From a virus, in IMG/VR virus record IMGVR_UViG_3300009285_005222, positions 1 to 23,616 of that record: 23,616 nucleotides of DNA, one strand, 5' to 3'. Position 1 is the first letter of the stretch. Each line of letters opens with the position of its first letter. Positions 7,264-12,714 of this stretch are shown one piece after another. The notes under the pieces are model-generated. The model was not told the DNA's origin and searched no databases. It worked only from the letters and a program-made list of their open reading frames with translations. The position numbers were made by a program, and so were the translations under genes.

Positions 7264-8226
7264 ATGGCTACTTATATTTTGCGAAAGGGTGTTGCGTCCC
7301 TGAACGATTTGTCCAATGGCGTATTGGCTGGCTTGCTACTCAGCGGCGCGCAGGGTGATGTTTTCTACTGCGACCCCACCAACGGCAATAACGCCAATGA
7401 TGGTCTGTCCCCGGATACTGCCAAAGCGAATCTCAAAAACGCTTACGATTTGACCACCGATAACCACAACGATGTGGTTTGTTTTATCGGCGGTGCGACT
7501 GCCGACAACCCGGCGGCGGCCATCACCTGGTCGAAATCCTATACCCATCTGATTGGCATCTCATCCCCCGTATTCGGCCTGGGTCAGCGATGCCGCGTGG
7601 TCACGCTGGCGGCTACAGCCGTCACCCCGGTCATCACCTTCTCTGGTAGCGGTTGCATCGTCGCGAATATGCAGTTCTACAACGAGAAGGCGGCAGGTTC
7701 GGCGGCAGGTTGCGTCATCGTCACCGGTCTGCGGAATTACTTCGAGAATGTGTTCTTCATGTCGCCGGTTGCGACCGACGCCGCGTCGTATTCACTCAAA
7801 CTTGGTTCATCTGAAAATGTGTTCGTCCGTTGTACCATTGGACAGTTTACGAACCCGCGCACAGCCGCGAGTTATGGATTGTGGGTACATGGTGCCGGAG
7901 TAGTTTCTCGCAACAAATTTGTCGAATGCGAGTTTCTGTCCTGGGGCTACGACGCCACCCATTGCCACGTGCTCTTCGATGCCGACATGGCCGCCGTCCC
8001 ACACGTGACCTGGTTCGAGGATTGTCTATTTCAGCAAAACGCCACACAGTTGACGCAAGCCATTGACGATAACTCTACTGCCGCCGGTCATCAGATCGTT
8101 TTCCGTGGCCGCAACAATTTGGTTGTCAATGCCGCCGCTGTTGGCGATGTGCTGACCTATATGTTTGCCCCGAACCCCGACGCGAGCATCAGCGGTCTGC
8201 TGGCCGTCACAGTCGCCGAATCTTAA
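7264..8226 (+). CDS. Right-handed beta-helix protein, probable head decoration/fibre protein
   Basis: A 320-aa protein encoded directly after the major capsid protein. The ATG at 7264 is preferred over in-frame upstream codons because AGGAG (7249-7253) sits 10 nt before it and the upstream codons fall in the hairpin. After a short N-terminal segment, residues 30-60 read V-F-Y-C-D-P-T-N-G-N-N-A-N-D-G-L-S-P, a motif common at the N-cap of right-handed parallel beta-helices. Repeated short strands with Asn/Gly/Cys turns follow (SGSGCIVANMQFYN, GLRNYFENVFFMS, RNKFVECEF, WFEDCLF), as in pectate-lyase-like folds. No lyase catalytic pattern is evident. Placement suggests a capsid-surface or head-fibre protein; a misplaced tail component is the alternative. 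Confidence 0.6.
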   Translation: MATYILRKGVASLNDLSNGVLAGLLLSGAQGDVFYCDPTNGNNANDGLSPDTAKANLKNAYDLTTDNHNDVVCFIGGATADNPAAAITWSKSYTHLIGISSPVFGLGQRCRVVTLAATAVTPVITFSGSGCIVANMQFYNEKAAGSAAGCVIVTGLRNYFENVFFMSPVATDAASYSLKLGSSENVFVRCTIGQFTNPRTAASYGLWVHGAGVVSRNKFVECEFLSWGYDATHCHVLFDADMAAVPHVTWFEDCLFQQNATQLTQAIDDNSTAAGHQIVFRGRNNLVVNAAAVGDVLTYMFAPNPDASISGLLAVTVAES

Positions 8227-8237
8227 GGAGCGCGAAA

Positions 8238-8390
8238 ATGCTAATCAAACTTCTGCAAGATTCAGATGGCTTTGACAAAGGCGACGTTGTGGAAATTTCC
8301 AAACCGCGCGCCGAGCAACTAATCGCGGAGGGCAAGGCGGAACTGTACGTCGCGCCCGAACCCGCCAAGTCCACCAAAAAATTCAAGTAG
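8238..8390 (+). CDS. Small conserved-type virion gene, 50 aa
   Basis: A 50-aa protein starting at ATG 8238, with AAGGAG (8225-8230) 7 nt upstream, directly after the beta-helix gene. It begins MLIKLLQDSDGF and carries KGDVVEI followed by a helix ending LIAEGKAEL, then a lysine-rich tail. The same plan (MKIKFL...EGDVAEF...AIEIIRLGGGKE) occurs in the 80-aa product at 9881-10123, so the two look like distant paralogues. Small proteins of this type are common between capsid and connector genes. The function is not known; binding to a capsid or connector component is only inferred from position. Confidence 0.65.
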   Translation: MLIKLLQDSDGFDKGDVVEISKPRAEQLIAEGKAELYVAPEPAKSTKKFK

Positions 8391-8393
8391 TTT

Positions 8394-8417
8394 GAGGAGG
8401 GGCGCGAGCCCCTCCTC
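8394..8417 (+). other. GC-rich intercistronic hairpin with GCGA tetraloop
   Basis: GAGGAGGGGC (8394-8403) and GCCCCTCCTC (8408-8417) form a perfect 10-bp stem closed by a GCGA GNRA loop, 3 nt after the preceding stop and 3 nt before the CGGAG Shine-Dalgarno region of the next gene. No U-tract follows. The stem shares an AGGGGCG core with the hairpin at 7215-7239. Confidence 0.7.
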
Positions 8418-8431
8418 TCTCGGAGTAATCC

Positions 8432-8809
8432 ATGAAGGAAATTTTCCTGAAACTCTCCACCGGCGCGGCAGACGGCGCGGCTTTAATACTTGCTCCATCT
8501 GCCGTGCTTGGAAAACTGTACGCAATTGAATATCAGCCCGGCGATATTGCTACCGGCGCGACACTGACGCTCACCTGCCTCGGCGCGAACGGCGCGGAAA
8601 AGCCCCTGCTCACGAAGGCCAGCGCAGGCACGGCGAATAGTTGGTACTACCCCCGCGACCTGGTTCACGCGGTGGCAGATGGCGCGGCACTGACTGGCAC
8701 ATCTGGCGGCGATAGGGCAATGCCAGTTTTGCAGGGTGTGGTTAAGGCGGTCATCGCATCCGGCGGAAATTCCAAAGTCGGTTACGTGGCGTTGTACTAC
8801 GAGGACTGA
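8432..8809 (+). CDS. Phage structural protein of unknown function, 125 aa
   Basis: A 125-aa protein starting at 8432 behind GGAGTAA. It reads as a compact beta-rich domain: MKEIFLKLSTGAADG, then a central segment with TGATLTLTCLG, then GTSGGDRAMPVLQGVVKAVIASGGNSKVGYVALYYED at the end (given here only as a description of its glycine-rich turn and closing strand). Proteins of this plan occur between capsid and head-tail connector genes in siphophages. I do not recognise a named family. The stop overlaps the connector ATG (TGATG), so it is made with the connector and is probably a virion or head-completion component. Confidence 0.6.
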   Translation: MKEIFLKLSTGAADGAALILAPSAVLGKLYAIEYQPGDIATGATLTLTCLGANGAEKPLLTKASAGTANSWYYPRDLVHAVADGAALTGTSGGDRAMPVLQGVVKAVIASGGNSKVGYVALYYED

Positions 8810-9432
8810 TGACGATCACAAACGGCTATAGTTCACTCGCGGAATTCAAAGCCTGGGTCACGGTGCGTGGCGGTACTGCTTCAACCGACGCGGCGGACGA
8901 CGCGGTGATGGAAAGTATCATCGAAGCCTGCTCACGCAAGATTGATGAATTGACTGGGCGCAAATTTTGGAAAAACAGCGTTGCTGAAACGCGTTATTTC
9001 CAGGCGCGCGAGGCGTTTTACCTGGATTTGGAAGATCTGGTGAGCATCGCCACCTTGTCTGTGGATTACGCCAACACCCGCACGTACACGGATTTGGTGG
9101 CCGCTGATTTTGAACTCAGCCCGCCCAACGCCGCGTTGGACGGCAAGCCGTACACCGAGATTTTTATCTCCCCGACCAGCGCGGCATACTTCCCTGTTTT
9201 CGATGCGGGCGGAAGCCGAAGCGTAAAAATCTCAGGCGTTTTCGGCTGGCCGTCTGTGCCGACCAATATCAAAACCGACTGCATGACCATCGTTCACAAC
9301 CTTTGGATGGCGCGTTCCGGCCAGGTTGGAAGCGGCAAGGTGAGCGTCACGGCGGGCGGGATCGTCATTCGCCCCGAGGACATTCCCGATCACGTTATGC
9401 AGGACATCCTAACTCTTAGGATACTGCGATGA
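8809..9432 (+). CDS. Head-tail connector / adaptor protein (HK97 gp6-like)
   Basis: A ring protein that binds below the portal and holds packaged DNA in. The 207-aa product has the family's typical N-terminal helices: SLAEFKAWV, then DAADDAVMESIIEACSRKID with ELTGRKF, where helix-rich adaptor proteins place their 'ARxxIDxxTGR' block. A beta segment and a C-terminal helical part (IKTDCMTIVHNLWMARSGQ) with the GIVIRPEDIPDHVMQDIL ending follow. It starts at 8809, overlapping the previous stop. The stop overlaps the next ATG (ATGA). Position after capsid and before neck and tail tube genes supports the call. Confidence 0.75.
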   Translation: MTITNGYSSLAEFKAWVTVRGGTASTDAADDAVMESIIEACSRKIDELTGRKFWKNSVAETRYFQAREAFYLDLEDLVSIATLSVDYANTRTYTDLVAADFELSPPNAALDGKPYTEIFISPTSAAYFPVFDAGGSRSVKISGVFGWPSVPTNIKTDCMTIVHNLWMARSGQVGSGKVSVTAGGIVIRPEDIPDHVMQDILTLRILR

Positions 9433-9884
9433 CCGTCAACGTTAATTTTGTCGCCGTCGCAAACGCGATTGGAAACCTGACCGTCTCTGGCGTGACGCTT
9501 AGGGACATTGACCAGATTACCGCGTCGGTTTTGGTCGCTCCTGCCACGCTCGCCCCGAAGCCGGGCGGATGGATTACGAATATGCGCGTTACTACAGATT
9601 CTGTCGGCACAGGCGGCGCGCAAAAGATGACGTTGTACTACACGCTGAATTACACCTATTACCACTGCCAGATTGGGAGCGTGCTGGATTTCGGATCGTA
9701 TTCGGCGATGATAACGAACATTGCCGCCATCCTGGTTGTGCTTTTGTCCAACGATGTGATAACGGGCGCGCTTGACCAGACGCCAAAAGTTTCCGACATT
9801 GGGCCCGTTTTGGATCCGGCAGGAAATTCCTATCATGGTTGCGTTTTTTCGCTGGACATCGAGCAATTTGTAGAGGTCGCATGA
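9429..9884 (+). CDS. Neck / tail completion protein (probable tail terminator)
   Basis: A 151-aa protein lying between the connector and tail tube genes, where the head-closure and tail-terminator proteins are found. It starts with a helix (VNFVAVANAIGNL) and a strand (VSGVTLRDIDQI), followed by a beta-rich core with KMTLYYTLNYTYYHCQIGS, a helix (SYSAMITNIAAILVVLLSN) and a closing DPAGNSYHGCVFSLDIEQFVEV. This alpha-beta layout is similar to tail terminator proteins (lambda gpU / HK97 gp10 neighbourhood). The match is by position and overall fold pattern, not by a diagnostic motif. It is coupled to the connector by an ATGA overlap and to the following small gene by another. Confidence 0.5.
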   Translation: MTVNVNFVAVANAIGNLTVSGVTLRDIDQITASVLVAPATLAPKPGGWITNMRVTTDSVGTGGAQKMTLYYTLNYTYYHCQIGSVLDFGSYSAMITNIAAILVVLLSNDVITGALDQTPKVSDIGPVLDPAGNSYHGCVFSLDIEQFVEVA

Positions 9885-10123
9885 AAATCAAATTTCTGTG
9901 TGATTACATCGGGCGGGAAACCGCTATGAAACAGTATCACGAAGGCGACGTGGCCGAATTCGACCACCAGGCCGCGATTGAAATTATTCGGTTAGGCGGC
10001 GGTAAGGAAGTCCCCAATCCGAGGGTAGAGGCCATGCTACAGGAATTCACGGACGCGATGGACGATCTTCTCCCGCCCGCGCCGAAAAAGAAAAAGGTGA
10101 AATATGAGCCGAACGAATCATAG
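9881..10123 (+). CDS. Small conserved-type virion gene, 80 aa
   Basis: An 80-aa protein starting at ATG 9881, which overlaps the preceding TGA (ATGA) and follows AGAGG; a longer upstream frame is ignored for that reason. It carries an N-terminal MKIKFLCDYIG strand, an EGDVAEF turn, a helix AAIEIIRLGGGKE and a lysine-rich tail (PKKKKVKYEP). It resembles the 50-aa product at 8238-8390 and may be a paralogue. The last 20 nt overlap the tail tube gene. The function is unknown; its place between neck and tail tube genes suggests a small assembly or virion protein. Confidence 0.65.
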   Translation: MKIKFLCDYIGRETAMKQYHEGDVAEFDHQAAIEIIRLGGGKEVPNPRVEAMLQEFTDAMDDLLPPAPKKKKVKYEPNES

Positions 10124-10883
10124 GTTTATCCGAGCGTATGTCAGCGGCTACGACCTCAGCGGAACGGCACGCGATATTGGCTCTGTCGGATATGCCTTCG
10201 ACAACGAACCGAACGCGGCTTTCTCGGATGGAGTGAAAAATATCGTCAACGGCCAGATGACAGTACAGGCCGACCCGCTAAACGCGTTCCTGTCTCCTGA
10301 AACGTCTCCGGCCATCGGCCTGCATGAATTGCTAAAATCCGGCGCTGGACTGCAAACCTACACCATCGCGTACGGGATTCTAGCCGCTCCCGCGCAAGGT
10401 GATTTTATCTTTTCGATGCCAATGGAGCAGGCCGCGTATCAGGCCGAGGGCGTGGCGGTGAACGTAGGCTGGGGGGGTCCAACGTCAACCAATACCCTGA
10501 TCAGTCTGGGCTACTCGTGTCCGTTCGGGCGACTGCTCCACCCCTTCGGCGTAGAGACCGCCGTCAATGCCGCTGTTGGCATAGACGATTACGGCGCAAG
10601 CCCTCCCGAACTCGGAGGGATACTGACCTACCACCTGTATTCGAGCATTGGTGGAAACATTACCATCAAAGTTCAGGAAGCGGACACCAACACAAATGGA
10701 AGTTTTACAGATATCACGGGCGCAACTAGTGGACTTATTGACGCTTCTTCTTCCCCCAAACATGGCGTCGTTGCGATTAGTGCGACCTATGCAGTGAAGC
10801 GATATTTACGCTGGCAGGTTGTTTTCAATGTGGGAACAAGCGCAACATTTTTGGCAGGATTCAATCGGAGGCTTTGGTCGTAA
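10104..10883 (+). CDS. Tail tube-like major tail protein
   Basis: Probable subunit of the tail tube. The 259-aa product begins R-A-Y-V-S-G-Y-D-L-S-G-T-A-R-D-I-G-S, a pattern I associate with a family of phage tail tube proteins that open with a 'GYDLSGYAR' strand. It is beta-rich throughout and ends KRYLRWQVVFNVGTSATFLAGF, a plausible natural C-terminus. The start at 10104 lies after AAGGTG and overlaps the previous gene by 20 nt. Its last 23 nt overlap the 3' end of the leftward HNH gene. The reading frame therefore survived the HNH insertion, with the final residues now encoded by shared sequence. The alternative is a decoration or other tail structural protein. Confidence 0.6.
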   Translation: MSRTNHRFIRAYVSGYDLSGTARDIGSVGYAFDNEPNAAFSDGVKNIVNGQMTVQADPLNAFLSPETSPAIGLHELLKSGAGLQTYTIAYGILAAPAQGDFIFSMPMEQAAYQAEGVAVNVGWGGPTSTNTLISLGYSCPFGRLLHPFGVETAVNAAVGIDDYGASPPELGGILTYHLYSSIGGNITIKVQEADTNTNGSFTDITGATSGLIDASSSPKHGVVAISATYAVKRYLRWQVVFNVGTSATFLAGFNRRLWS

Positions 10884-11493
10884 AGTATTCTATCCAATAC
10901 TCACGATTACCATTGGTTTTTACATGACAACTTTGACACAAAGTAATGCAATTTTCGGGAAAGGTATCGTTCTTTATGTAGTTAATGTGATGAACTGCCT
11001 TACCAAATTCGCCACAAATAGCGCAAGTGTAATTGTCTCGTTTGCGAATCTTTTCTTTGAATTGCTTGTTGAAGACAATTGGGTAAGGTTCGAAAGAAAG
11101 TCCGCCTCTCCAATTAGCGGCATTTTTGCCAATGGCACTTTTTATATAACAAGAACGAGAACAGTATTTTTGAGATTCTTTTCCACCGTGAGGCGGAGTA
11201 AATTCTTTTCCACAAAAGCGGCACAATCGCAAGGTTTTAATCTTTCTCGATATAGAATGGCATTTTATAGAACAATAACGTTGTGTAAGGAATCGGAAAA
11301 GTTTTACGGAATACGTTTTACCACATATCTCACACGTCTTGTTTTTTTCTCCTCCATTCCAGTTGCTAGATTTTTCTTTGACGAGATTTTCAGACCTCCA
11401 CTTTCCAGCGCAGGCAAAAGAACAGCACTTTATGTCTGGTCTCGTAAATTTCGCAGAAAACACCTTACCGCAAATGGCGCAAGTTTTTTTCAT
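10861..11493 (-). CDS. HNH endonuclease with N-terminal zinc-finger repeats (homing-type)
   Basis: A 210-aa DNA-cutting enzyme on the strand opposite to the whole late operon. Residues 5-8/24-28 begin the first of three CxxC...CxxxC zinc fingers (CAICGK, CEICGK, CRFCGK), followed by NW(N/R)GG spacers. The C-terminal HNH domain reads K-R-D-N-Y-T-C-A-I-C-G then VHHINY, then PENCITLCQSCHVKTNG: the His-His-Asn core plus structural cysteines. This is typical of free-standing homing endonucleases in phage genomes. The gene is visibly richer in A and T than its neighbours, a sign of separate origin. AAGGAT lies before its ATG (minus strand). Its 3' end overlaps the tail tube gene by 23 nt. No RuvC domain is present, so it is not IscB. 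Confidence 0.9.
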   Translation of the reverse strand: MKKTCAICGKVFSAKFTRPDIKCCSFACAGKWRSENLVKEKSSNWNGGEKNKTCEICGKTYSVKLFRFLTQRYCSIKCHSISRKIKTLRLCRFCGKEFTPPHGGKESQKYCSRSCYIKSAIGKNAANWRGGLSFEPYPIVFNKQFKEKIRKRDNYTCAICGEFGKAVHHINYIKNDTFPENCITLCQSCHVKTNGNREYWIEYFTTKASD

Positions 11494-11503
11494 GGTTATC
11501 CTT

Positions 11504-11520
11504 AACGGGAGCCTCCCGTT
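11504..11520 (-). other. Hairpin next to the HNH ribosome-binding site
   Basis: AACGGGA (11504-11510) and TCCCGTT (11514-11520) pair perfectly around GCC. On the minus strand the stem ends exactly where the AAGGAT Shine-Dalgarno sequence (11498-11503) of the HNH gene begins, so folding could influence its translation. Confidence 0.5.
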
Positions 11521-11536
11521 CTATAAGTCAGTATTG

Positions 11537-11609
11537 TTGTTCAGGCAATATAGACAGAACAGGAGGCACGATAAAAGTAAAAATCTGACTATTGCAATTG
11601 CCTGAACAA
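11537..11609. repeat. 13-bp inverted repeat interleaved with a 6-bp inverted repeat
   Basis: TTGTTCAGGCAAT (11537-11549) and ATTGCCTGAACAA (11597-11609) are perfect reverse complements with a 47-nt spacer. A second pair, AGTCAG (11526-11531) and CTGACT (11585-11590), crosses the first, giving a pseudoknot-compatible order. The pair lies in the presumed leader of the HNH transcript and upstream of the next tail gene. Confidence 0.7.
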
Positions 11610-11613
11610 TTAG

Positions 11614-11622
11614 ATTATATCA
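11614..11622 (-). promoter_or_regulatory. Leftward extended -10 promoter candidate for the HNH gene
   Basis: Read on the minus strand this is TGATATAAT, a perfect TATAAT with the TGn extension. A transcript would start near 11607, at the right arm of the 13-bp inverted repeat, and carry a leader of about 115 nt before the HNH start. No good -35 box is visible, as it would fall in the start of the 11636 gene. Confidence 0.4.
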
Positions 11623-11635
11623 CAGGAGTAACAAA

Positions 11636-12088
11636 ATGACAGTTAACGCAGGACGTACTAATCTTAAATTCGTAGGGTTCTGGCTGGACAACGCCGCCGG
11701 GACGCTGACAGATCTAACGGCGTACCTGAAAGACCCCGGAACGGTGGGCGCGCAGTTTGAGGCCGCCGCCGTCGAAGCGGTGGGGGATGGAAGCAAAAAC
11801 GTGGTTGTTGGTATGCCCGCCTACCCGCTTTCGATCACGTTTGTTTGGGATACGGTCATCCTGGCGCATCTCGCCGCGCTTGATCCGTGGACGCCGCTAT
11901 CCCTGGACATTCGCTACGGCGTGCGCCAGGCACAGGTTACGGGCGAACCCCAATTCGGAATCACCATGAGCGCCACATCGGGCTACGTGATAACCGGATT
12001 CCAGTGCAATGGCGTGGAAAGCATCACCGCGACTTTTGACGTGTACGGCGCAACCGCTCCGGCGTTTGGAACGACAAATGAAACGTGA
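11636..12088 (+). CDS. Putative tail structural protein, 150 aa
   Basis: A 150-aa beta-rich protein that starts MTVNAGRTNLKFVGFWLDNAAGTL, a short strand-turn-strand opening seen in tail tube-like proteins. It carries WDTVILAHLAALDPWTPLSLDIRYG in the middle and ends with VESITATFDVYGA. AGGAG (11623-11627) sits 8 nt before the ATG. It lies just before the tail assembly chaperone, the normal place for a major tail or tail tube protein, so it may be the real tube subunit with the 10104 product as a partner, or the reverse. The HNH insertion separates the two. The function is inferred from position and fold pattern. Confidence 0.5.
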   Translation: MTVNAGRTNLKFVGFWLDNAAGTLTDLTAYLKDPGTVGAQFEAAAVEAVGDGSKNVVVGMPAYPLSITFVWDTVILAHLAALDPWTPLSLDIRYGVRQAQVTGEPQFGITMSATSGYVITGFQCNGVESITATFDVYGATAPAFGTTNET

Positions 12089-12103
12089 TGAAAGCCAGGA
12101 TAA

Positions 12104-12427
12104 ATGTCAAAACAAATTACCTCACCATCGAAACGCTGGCCGGGGTCGGTTACGATTTCCGACCCCCTGACCATTCCACAAGCGCAATTCATCGAAGCGG
12201 GCTTGAAACAGCCCGCGCAGGAGGGCGAAAAGGTTTGGTTTACTACGCTTGACGTGATGAAACTGCCCGCCGTCATTGGATGCGTGGAAAAATGGGAACT
12301 TGAAAACTTTGCCCCCGACCCGTTTCCCGCCTCCCCGCGCAAGGATAGCCATTTGCTGATTGATTGGATTTTCGGCGAGTTGCTGAAAGTTTATTCCGGC
12401 GAGGCGATTGTCCCAAACGAGTCCTGA
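12104..12427 (+). CDS. Tail assembly chaperone, short form (gpG-like)
   Basis: A 107-aa protein directly upstream of the tape measure gene, where lambda gpG-like chaperones are found. It begins MSKQITSPSKRWPGSVTISD and ends GELLKVYSGEAIVPNES. The ATG at 12104 follows AGGA. An overlapping frame from ATG 12087 was rejected because the sequence here reads as a sensible protein and that frame does not. Near its 3' end the gene contains CCCAAAC at 12412-12418 in the correct phase for -1 slippage, producing the long form listed next. The protein would coat the tape measure and recruit tube subunits during assembly, and would not appear in virions. Confidence 0.75.
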   Translation: MSKQITSPSKRWPGSVTISDPLTIPQAQFIEAGLKQPAQEGEKVWFTTLDVMKLPAVIGCVEKWELENFAPDPFPASPRKDSHLLIDWIFGELLKVYSGEAIVPNES

Positions 12428-12714
12428 CCGATGCCTACCTGCACGCGTGCGGTGGCGCGGACGAAGAAATGCAGGCAGGAAGAGGTCACTACTCGCCCGA
12501 AATAGATTTGCTTCGTAAGATCGATCGGTTTGGCCTGGAATCCATTACCGGCAGGCGGCAGTTTTATTTTGGAGAACTTCGCAGAATGATAGTTTCAGAA
12601 AATATTGTCACCGCCTACCAATCACGCGCCCAATCGAAAGATTGGGCTTCATGGGTTAATAAGAATCCGGTTATGGCGAATCTGTTGGCAGAGGCGGAGA
12701 GATTATGCCAATAA
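12104..12714 (+). CDS. Tail assembly chaperone, long -1 frameshift form (gpGT-like)
   Basis: After the slip at 12412-12418 translation continues in the -1 frame through RVLTDAYLHACGGADEEMQ... to the stop at 12712-12714, giving about 203 residues. The downstream part (about 98 aa) has no sensible start codon of its own: the frame opens only with a TTG inside the upstream gene and the ATG at 12431 is in a different phase. It is helical and charged and ends NLLAEAERLCQ, overlapping the tape measure start by 10 nt. This is the usual G/GT arrangement of siphophages. The ratio of forms depends on slippage frequency, which cannot be read from sequence. Confidence 0.75.
12412..12418 (+). promoter_or_regulatory. 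-1 ribosomal frameshift site CCCAAAC
   Basis: The heptamer fits X XXY YYZ with the zero-frame codons CCA AAC (12413-12418), so both tRNAs can re-pair on CCC AAA. The zero-frame stop is 7 nt further on. A weak bulged hairpin (ACC-GCA / TGC-GGT, 12437-12453) lies about 19 nt downstream and may or may not help. Confidence 0.75.

Noticed and set aside
10819-11505. Plus-strand frame of 228 codons overlapping the HNH gene
   Set aside because: It is the antisense shadow of the zinc-finger/HNH coding sequence: Phe/Arg/Thr-rich, low-complexity translation and no Shine-Dalgarno site, while the minus strand shows clear HNH and CxxC motifs.
10861-11635. IscB/HEARO (omega RNA) system
   Set aside because: The protein is 210 aa with zinc fingers and a single HNH domain; no RuvC or bridge-helix motif is seen. 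An RNA-guided role is therefore not supported despite the structured leader.
12430-12714. Independent gene starting at ATG 12431
   Set aside because: That ATG is in the frame of the upstream chaperone, not the downstream frame, and the downstream frame has no sensible start, so the frameshift explanation is preferred.
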